A stretch of 13,599 bases of DNA, from assembly GCA_900542085.1 (NCBI GenBank), contig UQMK01000037.1, forward strand, positions 1 to 13,599, read 5' to 3'. A program made the translations under genes and the position numbers. How positions within the stretch are numbered: the first letter of the stretch is position 1; each line of letters begins with the position of its first letter. The DNA comes from an uncultured Collinsella sp. GTDB taxonomy: Bacteria > Actinomycetota > Coriobacteriia > Coriobacteriales > Coriobacteriaceae. The notes under the pieces are model-generated. The model had not been told where the DNA came from and searched no databases. It saw only the letters and a list, made by a program, of their open reading frames with translations. Below, one piece after another: positions 6,538-13,599 of this stretch.

Positions 6538-7548
6538 GTGGCAAAACAGCGCGTTACGATCGCAGACGTCGCTCGAGAGGCGGGAACCTCGACGGCAAGC
6601 GTCTCGTATTACCTCAACGACAAACGAGAAAAGCTTAGCGAGAAGACGCAGGCAAAGATTGCGCGCGTCATCAAGGAACTCGGATACGTTCCCAACGCCC
6701 AAGCGCAAACGCTCACCGGCAAGCAAACCCACGTCATCGCCATCATCATCTTGGATAACACCAACAAATGGGCGGGCCTCGTCCTCAACGGCATGGAGCA
6801 GGTCATGCTCCCCGCGGGCTACCAGACGGTCGTTTGCACGAGCAACTTTAACCCCGAGACCGAGCTCATGTATGTCGACAAAATGCTCTCACTGGGCGTC
6901 GATGGTTTTATCATCCAGCCCACGGCAAATTTCAAGGCAGTCCACGACCGCATCAAGCGCGCCGACAAGCCCGTCGTCTTTTTTGACGCGGCCATCTACA
7001 GCCCAGGCACCAGCTGGATCAAAACCAACCTCTACGACGGCGTGTACAATGCCACGCAGGCGCTTCTCGACGCCGGCTACGAAGACTTCTTTTCCATCGC
7101 CGCCAACATGACCGAAATGCGCACTCGCATGGAACGTTTTCAGGGATATGCCGAGGCATTGGCCGCGAATGGGCAGCTCTACAAAGCCATCCCCATCGAT
7201 CACAACAAGCCGTCAATCAACGAGCTCACCGAATACTTTAAATACAAGTTCAACCCCGCCAAGCGCACGCTCATCTTCGTACAAAACCAATGGGCGCTTC
7301 CCCGTGTCTACAAGGCCCTCCAACCCATGGCCCATCTACTTCCGCAGCAAATAGGTCTTTTGGGACTCAACTGCGAAGACTGGACCAACCTCACCACGCC
7401 GACCGTCTCCACGATCATCGAGCCCGTCGACCAGGAAGGCAGGGAGGCGGCCGAGATGCTGCTCGCCTTGCTTGACGGCAGCAGCCAACCCGGCGAGCAG
7501 CGCATTCTCGAGTGCAAGCTCAACTGGCTCGACTCCACCTCGATCTAG
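6538..7548 (+). CDS. LacI-family transcriptional regulator
   Basis: A 336-residue DNA-binding regulator starting at GTG. Residues 6-28 carry the LacI helix-turn-helix (VTIADVAREAGTSTASVSYY), followed by KLSEKTQAKI, the conserved LGYVPN (48-53) and the hinge helix with L59. The remainder is a periplasmic-binding-protein-like effector domain, beginning HVIAIIILDNTNKWAG and ending in a typical C-terminal part (TTPTVSTIIEPVDQEGREAAEMLL). It is transcribed away from the PTS operon, the usual arrangement for a local repressor that responds to the sugar or its phosphate. The effector cannot be read from sequence. No clear terminator follows the gene; an imperfect hairpin without a T-run lies at 7584-7619. 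The N-terminal SYYLND form is common in Gram-positive sugar regulators. Confidence 0.93.
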   Translation: MAKQRVTIADVAREAGTSTASVSYYLNDKREKLSEKTQAKIARVIKELGYVPNAQAQTLTGKQTHVIAIIILDNTNKWAGLVLNGMEQVMLPAGYQTVVCTSNFNPETELMYVDKMLSLGVDGFIIQPTANFKAVHDRIKRADKPVVFFDAAIYSPGTSWIKTNLYDGVYNATQALLDAGYEDFFSIAANMTEMRTRMERFQGYAEALAANGQLYKAIPIDHNKPSINELTEYFKYKFNPAKRTLIFVQNQWALPRVYKALQPMAHLLPQQIGLLGLNCEDWTNLTTPTVSTIIEPVDQEGREAAEMLLALLDGSSQPGEQRILECKLNWLDSTSI

Positions 7549-7583
7549 CCATACGTCAAATATGAAGCAAATGAACCAGTGGC

Positions 7584-7619
7584 GTTTGTCCCAAATCTTA
7601 AGTATTTGTTCGACAGAAC
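7584..7619. repeat. Imperfect inverted repeat between the regulator and endonuclease genes
   Basis: GTTTGTC (7584-7590) and CAAAT (7592-7596) pair with ATTTG (7604-7608), GACA (7612-7615) and AAC (7617-7619), giving about 12 pairs with small bulges. No T-run follows on either strand, so it is a poor terminator. It lies just upstream of the presumed endonuclease promoter and may be a regulatory dyad. Confidence 0.3.
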
Positions 7620-7635
7620 GGCCTCTGCCGGCTCC

Positions 7636-7644
7636 TGCTAGACT
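7636..7644 (+). promoter_or_regulatory. Possible extended -10 promoter for the endonuclease gene
   Basis: TGC-TAGACT is an extended -10 element (TGN plus 4 of 6 matches) with no good -35 box at the expected position. It would start transcription near 7651, about 27 bases before the ATG at 7678, which has AGGAG at 7668-7672. Confidence 0.35.
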
Positions 7645-7677
7645 AGTAGATTCCCAACCGTCCATCCAGGAGCCCCC

Positions 7678-8643
7678 ATGTTGCGCAAGTCCGCCTACAA
7701 GCAAGCACTTTCCATCGGCACCGCCGTGGTGCTGGGGTTTGCGCTGTTTACGGGATCGCTCGATGGGGCGCCCAAGTTGCTGTCGCCGCAAAGTGATGAG
7801 CAGGCGGCGGCTCTGGCCGAGAAGCAAAACGAGAGTCCCAGCCGTACCGACGACGAAGCGGACTTGGTCGCCCGGCTCGAATCGGGAACAGCGAGCTCCG
7901 AGGACTCCGGCAATGGCTCCGATTCCGTCGCAACCGACACCGGCGACGACGCTTCCGCGGACAGCGTCGCCACCCCCATCGACGAGGTCGAAAACCCCGA
8001 CCTCAACCGCGCCCGCGGTGTATATCTCAGCAGCATTCCCGACTACGCCGGCAACCCCTACGTTGCCCTTCGCACCGACAGCACGCACCCGCTCGGTACG
8101 CCATCATTCACGCTCGACGAATACGAACGAGCTACCGAAGAGGGCTGCTTTAAGAAGTTCTCCAAGCTCGACAGCTTGGGCCGCACCCGCAAAGCGCTCG
8201 CCTGTGCGGGTCCCGAGTCGCTCGGTCAAGGCAAGCGCGGGGATATCTCGCGTATCCACCCCGCCGGATGGCACCAGCAGCGCTACGACTTTATTCCGGG
8301 CCAGAGCCTCTACAACCGTTGCCACCTCATCGCCTGGTCGCTCTGCGGCGAAAACGCCAATCGCAAGAATCTCCTCACCGGCACGCGCTATCTCAACGAG
8401 ACGGGCATGCTGCCGTTTGAAGAGCAGGTCCTCGGCTACATCCACGACACGGGCAACCATGTGCTCTACCGCGTCACTCCCATGTACAACGAAGAGGAAC
8501 TTCTCTGCCGCGGCGTGCGCCTTGAGGCCCAATCGGTCGAGGATCACGGCAAGACGCTGTGTTTCCACGTGTACTGTTATAACCTGCAACCGCATGTGCA
8601 GATCGACTACGCCACCGGCCGCAATCAGGCCTCAGGGGACTAG
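7678..8643 (+). CDS. DNA/RNA non-specific endonuclease, exported or membrane-anchored (EndA/Sda1 type)
   Basis: A 321-residue protein with three parts. Residues 1-8 are basic and 9-25 hydrophobic, forming a signal peptide or signal anchor without a lipobox cysteine. Residues about 35-108 are a low-complexity linker rich in Ser, Asp, Glu and Ala. Residues about 112-312 form the beta-beta-alpha-metal nuclease domain. The active site reads YNRCHLIAW (212-220), where the family motif is DRGH; H216 is the general base, and N231 or N240 in KNLLTGTRYLN would bind the metal. The C-terminal IDYATG is typical of streptococcal DNases such as EndA and Sda1. Likely roles are nucleotide scavenging, DNA uptake or degradation of extracellular DNA. 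The neighbours are unrelated and on the other strand or a different unit. AGGAG lies 5 bases before the ATG. Confidence 0.9.
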   Translation: MLRKSAYKQALSIGTAVVLGFALFTGSLDGAPKLLSPQSDEQAAALAEKQNESPSRTDDEADLVARLESGTASSEDSGNGSDSVATDTGDDASADSVATPIDEVENPDLNRARGVYLSSIPDYAGNPYVALRTDSTHPLGTPSFTLDEYERATEEGCFKKFSKLDSLGRTRKALACAGPESLGQGKRGDISRIHPAGWHQQRYDFIPGQSLYNRCHLIAWSLCGENANRKNLLTGTRYLNETGMLPFEEQVLGYIHDTGNHVLYRVTPMYNEEELLCRGVRLEAQSVEDHGKTLCFHVYCYNLQPHVQIDYATGRNQASGD

Positions 8644-8685
8644 CCCTACCCACGACAAGAACCGATTTGCAATCCCCTAGGGATC

Positions 8686-8721
8686 AAAAAGGGCCGCTCC
8701 GGATCACCCAGAGCGGCCCTT
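8686..8721 (-). terminator. Intrinsic terminator of the EF-G-like gene
   Basis: An 11-bp stem (8689-8699 with 8711-8721) with an 11-base loop is followed on the minus strand by TTTTT. It lies 35 bases after the EF-G-like stop. On the plus strand, after the convergent endonuclease gene, only two T bases follow, so it may act weakly in that direction as well. Confidence 0.85.
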
Positions 8722-8755
8722 GCATCGACATGCGTGGCACAGACAAAGCCACACG

Positions 8756-10831
8756 TTACTTAGCTCGGCCCTCCTCATAGCGCTCGACCAGCTTGGCCTG
8801 AACGTCATAAGGCACCTGCTCATAGCCTGCAGGCTTCATGGTGAAGTCGCCCGTGCCGCGCGTGATGGAGCGCAGGCGCGTCGAGTAATCCGTCAGCTCG
8901 GCCAGCGGCGCCTGGGCAATGACCACGGTGTCTCCGCGCTCATCGGTCTCCATGCCCGTCACGCGACCGCGCGAGGCCGAGATGTCGCCCATCACGGCAC
9001 CGGCGTAGCTCTCGGGGATCGTCACCGTGATTTCCTCGATGGGCTCCAGCACCACGGGGTCGGCATCGGCACATGCCTTGCGCAGGCCAATGCGAGCCGC
9101 CGCGCGGAACGCCATCTCGTTGGAGTCGACGCTGTGATACGAGCCGTCGTACACCGCGACGCGAATGCCCGTGAGCGGATAGCCGGCAATAATACCGTCC
9201 TTCATGGTCTCCTGGACGCCCTTGTCCACGGCGGGAATCAGCGAGCGCGGAATGCGACCGCCCACGACCTCGTCCACGAACTCATAGCCGTCGCTCGTGC
9301 CGTCGGGCCCAATGAGCGGCTCCACGCGCAGCCAGCAGTCGCCGTACTGACCGGCGCCGCCGGTCTGCTTCTTGTGGCGACCCTGGGCGCTCGCCGTGCG
9401 GCGGATGGTCTCGCGATACGGAATGCGGATCGGCACGCTCTTGGCGGCGACCTTGGTGCGGTCCTCCAGACGGTTGAGCAGTACCGAAACCTGTGCCTCA
9501 CCAACGGCGGAGATAATGGTCTGGCCAGTCTCCTCGTCGCGGTCGATGCTCATGGTCGGGTCTGCCTTGCAGGCCTTCTCGATAAACGTATAGAGCTTCT
9601 CCTCGTCGCCGCGATTCTCGGCCTCGATGGCAATGCGGTACTGCGAGTTGGGGAACTTAAACGCCGCAGCCTCGACCTTGCCGGTAATCGAGAGCGTATC
9701 GCCCGTCTCGGCAGCCAGCTTGGGCGCCACAATGATGTCGCCGGCATAGGCATGGCCAACCTCGGTCATATCGCGGCCGCACATCACATACAAGTGAGCC
9801 AAACGATCGCTCTTGCGGGTACGCGCGTTGACCAACTCAAGACCCGGCTCAAGCGTGCCCGTCAGCACCTTGATAAAGCTGATGCGGCCCTGCTGCGGAT
9901 CGGCCAGCGTCTTAAACACAAACGCCACCGGACGGTCATCGTCACTCGAAATCTTAAGCGAATCACCGTCGATGAGCGGCATCTCGCCGTAGTCGGTCGG
10001 CGCCGGGAAGTACGTGGCGATGTCGTCCATCAGCGAGTTGACGCCCTGCTCCTTAATGCAATCGCCCGCAAAGACCGGCACAAAGATGCGCTCGGCGATC
10101 GCCTTAGACAGCAGGCCTTCAAGCTCCTCCTGCGTCAGCGTCTCCTCGCCTTCCAAGTACTTCATCATCAGTTCGTCGTCAGCCTCGGCCACCAGCTCGC
10201 ACAGATGGTCATGGGCTTCCTCGGCCTGGGCACGATACTCCTCGGGAATCTCCGACTCAACGGCCTCGGCGCCGTTGCAGTGGCGTGCCTTCATGCGCAC
10301 CAGGTCGATGATGCCGTCAAAGTCCTCGCCCTCGCCCCAGCCCAGGGTCACAGCGCCCAGTCGCGTACCGAAGCGCTCCTGCAGCAGGTCCATCGTGGTC
10401 GCAAAGCTGGCCTCGGAGCGCGACAGGCGGTTTACAAACACCGCACGCGCCAGACGCAGGTCCTCGGCGGCATACCAGAGTTTAACCGTTGTAGGCTGCG
10501 GGCCGGCCTCGGCGTCGACCACAAACAGAGCCGTCTCGCAGACGCTCATCGCGGCATAGGCGTCGCCGATAAAATCGGGATAGCACGGGGCATCGAGCAC
10601 GTTGATGCGCGCGCCCTTCCAGTCTATCGGCGCAATGGTCGTCGAGATGGAAAATGCACGCTTGACCTCTTCGGGGTCATAGTCGAGCGTGGGCTTGGTG
10701 CCGTCGTGGCCGCCCAGGCGGGCGGTCTTGCCGGAAAGGTGGAGCATGGCCTCGGCGAGTGAAGTCTTGCCCACCCCGCCTTGGCCTACGAGCACCACGT
10801 TCCTTACGTTACCGGTCTTGGGAGCACCCAT
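8756..10831 (-). CDS. Elongation factor G-like protein (EF-G2/FusA2-like) with degenerate GTPase motifs
   Basis: A 691-residue protein with the full EF-G domain order. The P-loop GQGGVGKTS (16-24) is intact. Switch I is RAFSI (58-62) where EF-G has RGITI, the G3 motif is DAPCYPDF (80-87) where EF-G has DTPGHVDF, and the G4 motif is NRLS (134-137) instead of NKMD. Tyrosine thus replaces the catalytic histidine. Domain IV is well conserved (GRHKKQTGGAGQYGD, then VDKGVQETMKDGIIAGYP). Mycobacterial FusA2 also has Tyr at this position (from memory), so this is probably a paralogue rather than the housekeeping EF-G, with slow or altered GTP use and an uncertain role on the ribosome. The start at 10831 has a strong AAGGAGGT at 10836-10843; a TTG start at 10942 is rejected. 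The gene is monocistronic with its own terminator and is not next to rps or tuf genes. Confidence 0.92.
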   Translation of the reverse strand: MGAPKTGNVRNVVLVGQGGVGKTSLAEAMLHLSGKTARLGGHDGTKPTLDYDPEEVKRAFSISTTIAPIDWKGARINVLDAPCYPDFIGDAYAAMSVCETALFVVDAEAGPQPTTVKLWYAAEDLRLARAVFVNRLSRSEASFATTMDLLQERFGTRLGAVTLGWGEGEDFDGIIDLVRMKARHCNGAEAVESEIPEEYRAQAEEAHDHLCELVAEADDELMMKYLEGEETLTQEELEGLLSKAIAERIFVPVFAGDCIKEQGVNSLMDDIATYFPAPTDYGEMPLIDGDSLKISSDDDRPVAFVFKTLADPQQGRISFIKVLTGTLEPGLELVNARTRKSDRLAHLYVMCGRDMTEVGHAYAGDIIVAPKLAAETGDTLSITGKVEAAAFKFPNSQYRIAIEAENRGDEEKLYTFIEKACKADPTMSIDRDEETGQTIISAVGEAQVSVLLNRLEDRTKVAAKSVPIRIPYRETIRRTASAQGRHKKQTGGAGQYGDCWLRVEPLIGPDGTSDGYEFVDEVVGGRIPRSLIPAVDKGVQETMKDGIIAGYPLTGIRVAVYDGSYHSVDSNEMAFRAAARIGLRKACADADPVVLEPIEEITVTIPESYAGAVMGDISASRGRVTGMETDERGDTVVIAQAPLAELTDYSTRLRSITRGTGDFTMKPAGYEQVPYDVQAKLVERYEEGRAK

Positions 10832-11141
10832 GATGACCTCCTTGCAGGGCCGCGCGCAATGCGCGACGCCAACGGGGAGGGTTCGCGGTCGGTGCCGTCC
10901 CAGGAGCAGCATGGTCGGCAGCCGAGCCGACTCACCCTCCAAATGTCCTATGCCACCACCCTACCCTCACGGGCGGCTGTCCATGCATACCTTTCGGCGC
11001 ACGTATGAATACAGGCGGCGAGAGGAAGAGACAAGCTTGTGAATCGATTATTGAACCCCGTCGACGCAAACAAAAGGCCGCCACAGACCGTAAGACCTGC
11101 GGCGGCTTCGCCTCAGTTAATAGTTGAGTAAATACCTGAGC
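10832..11141. other. Intergenic region upstream of the EF-G-like gene
   Basis: These 310 non-coding bases hold the EF-G-like leader, a weak possible promoter (TTGTCT at 11029-11034, 17 bases, TATTCA at 11006-11011, minus strand), the 10-bp palindrome ACAAGCTTGT (11031-11040) touching that -35 box, a 6-bp hairpin CGCGCA-A-TGCGCG (10853-10865) just before the ribosome site, and the terminator of the neighbouring ABC operon (11072-11108). I see no gene here. Confidence 0.5.
11072..11108 (-). terminator. Intrinsic terminator of the amino acid ABC operon
   Basis: GCCGCC (11101-11106 read on the minus strand) pairs with GGCGGC (11077-11082), extended by a G-T and an A-T pair at the base and a further 4-bp inner stem. 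TTTTGTTTG follows on the minus strand. It lies about 35 bases after the ATPase stop at 11142. Confidence 0.8.
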
Positions 11142-11906
11142 CTATCCCTCGATACGGCTCAAGAACTCACGCGTGCGCTGCTCGCGCGGATGGTCGATGA
11201 CCTGCTCGGCAGGGCCCTCCTCGACAATGCGACCTCCGTCCATAAAGACAACGCGGTCGGCAACATCGCGCGCAAACTGCATCGCGTGGGTCACGATCAC
11301 CATCGTCATATTCTGCGCGGCAAGGTCTTTAATGACACGCAGCACCTCGGCCGTTAGCTCGGGATCGAGCGCCGAAGTCGGCTCGTCAAAGAACAAGATC
11401 TCCGGGTCGAGCGCCAAGGCGCGGGCGATACTCACACGCTGTTGCTGACCACCCGAAAGCTCACATGGCACCTTGTTCTCGTTGCCCGTAAGCCCCATCT
11501 GCGCGATCAACTCACGCGCACGTGCTTCGGCCTGCTCGCGCGGACGCTTGAGTACGCGAATCGGAGCATCGGTGATGTTTTTCATCACCGTATAGTGCGG
11601 AAACAGATTGTAGTTCTGAAACACCAGGCCAAATCGCGAACGCGCCCGCTTGGGCACGTCGCCTTTCGCATATACCGCACCCGACCCCGCGTCCGTCGCA
11701 ACGGCAAGGTCGCCAAACGAGAGCGAGCCTCCGTCAAGTGTCTCGAGCAGCGTGGCACAGCGCAGAAGTGTGGACTTACCGCCGCCTGACGGCCCGATAA
11801 TCGCTACGACCTCGCCACGCTTTACCTCGAGCGAGATATCCTTGAGCACCTCATTGCCACCAAACGCCTTGCGCGCGTTCGATATATTCATTACCGAATT
11901 AATCAT
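11142..11906 (-). CDS. Polar amino acid ABC transporter, ATP-binding protein
   Basis: A 254-residue cytoplasmic ATPase that powers the importer. Motifs are complete: Walker A GPSGGGKST (38-46), Q-loop Q97 in FQNYNLFPH, signature LSGGQQQR (150-157), Walker B ILFFDE (170-175), D-loop SALD and H-loop H207. The FQNYNLFPHYTVMKNI form is typical of GlnQ/HisP-type amino acid importers. The start is ambiguous. The ATG at 11906 overlaps the permease stop by 8 bases (ATGATTAA), while the ATG at 11891 gives MNISNARKAFGG, closer to most homologues. Neither has a clear ribosome site, so coupled translation is likely. It is the last gene of the operon. Confidence 0.95.
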   Translation of the reverse strand: MINSVMNISNARKAFGGNEVLKDISLEVKRGEVVAIIGPSGGGKSTLLRCATLLETLDGGSLSFGDLAVATDAGSGAVYAKGDVPKRARSRFGLVFQNYNLFPHYTVMKNITDAPIRVLKRPREQAEARARELIAQMGLTGNENKVPCELSGGQQQRVSIARALALDPEILFFDEPTSALDPELTAEVLRVIKDLAAQNMTMVIVTHAMQFARDVADRVVFMDGGRIVEEGPAEQVIDHPREQRTREFLSRIEG

Positions 11907-12552
11907 GGTAGTAATCCAATTTTTTCTCGGCGGCGCCCAGCAGCATCTCGACCACAAAGTTAAAGACCCAGTAGATCAGCGCCGCAATCGCAAACGGCAC
12001 CATGCTCACTTGCGAGGCAACCAGCGCCTTGGCCGTCGAGAACATCTCCCCCACGCCGATGGCAAACGCCAGCGACGTGTCTTTGACCAGCGTGATGATC
12101 TCGTTGCCCATCGCCGGCAAAATGCGCTTGGCGACCTGCGGCATCACGATGTACAAAAACGTCTGCAGGCGCGAGTAGCCCAGCACCTCGGCGGCCTCAT
12201 ATTGGCCGCGCGGAATCGACTGCAGGCCCGAGCGATAGATCTCGGCAAAGTAGCCGGCGTAGTTGATGATGAACGCCACGACACACGCCGTCCACTTGGA
12301 ATCGGGCGTAAGCGAAATGCCGAACACGTAGTACGGGGCAAAGTAGATAGCAAACATCTGCAGCATGAGCGGCGTACCGCGCATGACCGAAATGTAGATG
12401 CGCGCAATCCAGCGCAGCGGCGCGACCTTGCTCATGCGCATAAACGCCACGGGGATTCCCAGGGGAATCGACCCGAGCAGCGTCAGCACAAACAGCTGCA
12501 AACTGACCAAGAACCCCTGGCCAAGCATCTGCATCATGACTTGGATAGACAT
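11899..12552 (-). CDS. Polar amino acid ABC transporter, permease (HisM/GlnP family)
   Basis: A 217-residue inner-membrane permease with about five hydrophobic segments. RGTPL at 58-62 is the family hallmark, and EAAEVLG at 119-125 starts the EAA loop that docks on the ATPase. The length is typical for the family. The ATG at 12552 shares its first base with the last base of the stop codon of the binding protein (TAATG overlap), and no separate ribosome site is seen, so translation is probably coupled. An in-frame TTG at 12567 is not needed. Only one permease gene is present, so the channel would be a homodimer. Confidence 0.95.
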   Translation of the reverse strand: MSIQVMMQMLGQGFLVSLQLFVLTLLGSIPLGIPVAFMRMSKVAPLRWIARIYISVMRGTPLMLQMFAIYFAPYYVFGISLTPDSKWTACVVAFIINYAGYFAEIYRSGLQSIPRGQYEAAEVLGYSRLQTFLYIVMPQVAKRILPAMGNEIITLVKDTSLAFAIGVGEMFSTAKALVASQVSMVPFAIAALIYWVFNFVVEMLLGAAEKKLDYYHD

Positions 12553-13412
12553 TATTTCAAGACCCAATTGTCGAAGGAAAGACCGTAGCTCGCATATTTA
12601 TCACAGAGGTCCTTGACCGTGCCGTCCTCATAGAGTGCCTTGAGCGACTCGGTCACGGCATCGGCCGACTTGGTGTCGCCCTTCTTAAAGCCGACGGCGT
12701 AGTGCTCGCTGGACAGCGGCTCATCAAGCTGCGTATAGGCATCGGGCTTGGCGGCAAGCTGATACTGGGCAATCGAGAGGTCGCAAGCCACGGCATCAAC
12801 CGCGCCGCTCTCGAGCTGCATAAAGGCCGTGTTGTACTCGCCGATGGTGTCGAGCGTGGCAAACGTCGCCGCCAGATCCTTCTGGTCACCCTCGAGCACG
12901 TCCTGCGCAGCGGAATCGGTCTGGGTGATCACCGTCTTGCCGGCAAGATCGTCCCAGCTCTTGATGCCCGCATCCTTCTTGACCACGAGCACCTGCTCGT
13001 TGAGCATGTACGGTTCGGAGAACGTGTAGTCGTCCTCGCGGCCCTCCATGGTAAAGCCGTTCCAGATGCAGTTGATGGCGCCCGAGTTGAGCAGCGTATC
13101 CTTGGCGTCCCAGTCGATGGCTTCGTAATCGACATCCCAGCCCTGCTTATCGGCAACGGCCTTGGCAAGGTCAAGGTCAAAGCCCGTGTACTCGCCGTCA
13201 TCACCCACAAAGCCGTACGGAGGATAGGACTTGTCAAAGCCCACCACGAGCTTCTTGGACTCCGCAGCGCCCTTCACATCCTTGGCCGCGGCAGAGCCAG
13301 CAGCGGAGCCCTTGCCGGCACCACCGCCGCAGCCGACAAGACCAAGGCCGAGCACCGTGGCAAACGAGCCGGCTAGACCAACAAACTGACGACGAGACAT
13401 ATCGGTATTCAT
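12552..13412 (-). CDS. Amino acid ABC transporter substrate-binding lipoprotein (family 3)
   Basis: A 286-residue extracellular binding protein. The N-terminus has a twin-arginine motif SRRQFVG (6-12), a hydrophobic stretch and the lipobox LVGC with C28, suggesting a lipoprotein exported by Tat or Sec. A Gly/Ser/Ala/Lys linker follows (about 29-52), then the family 3 fold: LVVGFDKSYPPYGF, GFDLDLAKAVA, the TFSEPY strand and GKTVITQTDSAAQ. The ligand is a polar amino acid, but which one (Gln, Cys/cystine, His or other) is not clear from motifs. AAGGGGGA lies 4 bases before the ATG at 13412. It is the first gene of a three-gene operon and sits behind a good promoter and a palindromic leader element. 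Confidence 0.95.
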   Translation of the reverse strand: MNTDMSRRQFVGLAGSFATVLGLGLVGCGGGAGKGSAAGSAAAKDVKGAAESKKLVVGFDKSYPPYGFVGDDGEYTGFDLDLAKAVADKQGWDVDYEAIDWDAKDTLLNSGAINCIWNGFTMEGREDDYTFSEPYMLNEQVLVVKKDAGIKSWDDLAGKTVITQTDSAAQDVLEGDQKDLAATFATLDTIGEYNTAFMQLESGAVDAVACDLSIAQYQLAAKPDAYTQLDEPLSSEHYAVGFKKGDTKSADAVTESLKALYEDGTVKDLCDKYASYGLSFDNWVLK

Positions 13413-13429
13413 GGTATCCCCCTTGGTGG

Positions 13430-13449
13430 CACTTTAGTTAAGTAAAGTG
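13430..13449. promoter_or_regulatory. 20-bp near-perfect palindrome in the ABC operon leader (candidate operator)
   Basis: CACTTTAGTTAAGTAAAGTG reads the same on both strands except for one central G/G pair (13437, 13442). It lies between the predicted transcription start (near 13461) and the ribosome site, where a bound repressor would block elongation. It shares TTTAGTTA with the dyad upstream of the PTS operon, which may be chance in AT-rich control DNA. Confidence 0.5.
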
Positions 13450-13467
13450 AGTCATGTAACGTTCAGA

Positions 13468-13496
13468 ATCATACACTCTACCTTGATAAAGTACAA
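13468..13496 (-). promoter_or_regulatory. Promoter of the amino acid ABC operon
   Basis: On the minus strand TTGTAC (13491-13496, 3 of 6 matches) is followed after 17 bases by TATGAT (13468-13473, 5 of 6). The start would be near 13461, giving a leader of about 49 bases. Confidence 0.55.
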
Positions 13497-13560
13497 GGGA
13501 GGGTTTGCCCGGCGTGGGCGGGGAGCGGCGCGTAATTAAGTTTCCTGCTCTACAGTCCTG

Positions 13561-13597
13561 CGCAAGACGGAAAGCACATTAAGTGCTTTCCTTTGCG
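13561..13597. repeat. Long hairpin at the right edge
   Basis: A perfect 9-bp stem GGAAAGCAC/GTGCTTTCC (13569-13577 with 13583-13591) around ATTAA is extended by CGCAA/TTGCG (13561-13565 with 13593-13597) across a small internal loop. There is no long T-run within the window on either strand. It may be part of a terminator or an RNA of a neighbouring unit beyond the edge. Confidence 0.4.
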
Positions 13598-13599
13598 TG

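Noticed and set aside
7608..7619. GTTC-N4-GAAC resembling an SOS (LexA) box upstream of the endonuclease
   Set aside because: The Gram-positive LexA site is GAAC-N4-GTTC. This one has the arms in the opposite order and forms part of a larger imperfect hairpin.
8720..10762. A 680-residue plus-strand open frame, and a similar 428-residue one at 251-1537
   Set aside because: Both are antisense shadows of the EF-G-like gene and of the IIA and transketolase C-subunit genes, with no recognisable family and no translation signals.
10832..10942. N-terminal extension of the EF-G-like protein to a TTG at 10942
   Set aside because: A strong AAGGAGGT site 4-5 bases before the ATG at 10831 and the normal position of the P-loop support the shorter protein.

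Overview
The window looks like chromosomal DNA from a GC-rich Gram-positive bacterium. Nothing in it is decisive for taxonomy. The codon choice, the AAGGAG-type ribosome sites, the split transketolase, the divergent EF-G-like GTPase and the gut-type sugar PTS operon fit an actinobacterium of the Coriobacteriia (Collinsella-like) best; this is an inference. No tRNA, rRNA, CRISPR array, insertion sequence or phage gene is visible.

Bases 131-6123, minus strand: a six-gene sugar operon, transcribed IIBC, GatZ/KbaZ-family protein, transaldolase, transketolase N half, transketolase C half, IIA. The fructose-family PTS would import and phosphorylate a sugar. The GatZ/KbaZ-like protein has no catalytic GatY/KbaY partner in view, so it may act alone, for example as a ketose-phosphate 4-epimerase. 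Transaldolase and transketolase would feed the product into the non-oxidative pentose phosphate pathway. A LacI-family regulator (6538-7548, plus) is divergent from the operon across a 414-base control region that holds a dyad with a central CG. Two gaps inside the operon are unusually structured. The IIBC/GatZ gap can form a 12-bp hairpin whose loop is complementary to a downstream segment. The GatZ/transaldolase gap has a GC-rich hairpin followed by an intrinsic terminator, with complementarity between the two. These are candidate RNA switches or polarity elements controlling the later genes.

Bases 7678-8643, plus: an exported or membrane-anchored DNA/RNA non-specific endonuclease of the EndA/Sda1 type. 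Its gene converges with that of an EF-G-like translational GTPase (8756-10831, minus) whose GTPase motifs are degenerate. A minus-strand terminator lies between them.

Bases 11142-13412, minus: a polar amino acid ABC importer operon, in the order substrate-binding lipoprotein, permease, ATPase. The genes are tightly overlapped, with a terminator behind them, a recognisable promoter in front and a near-perfect 20-bp palindrome in the leader. Both window edges carry hairpins that belong to neighbouring transcription units.
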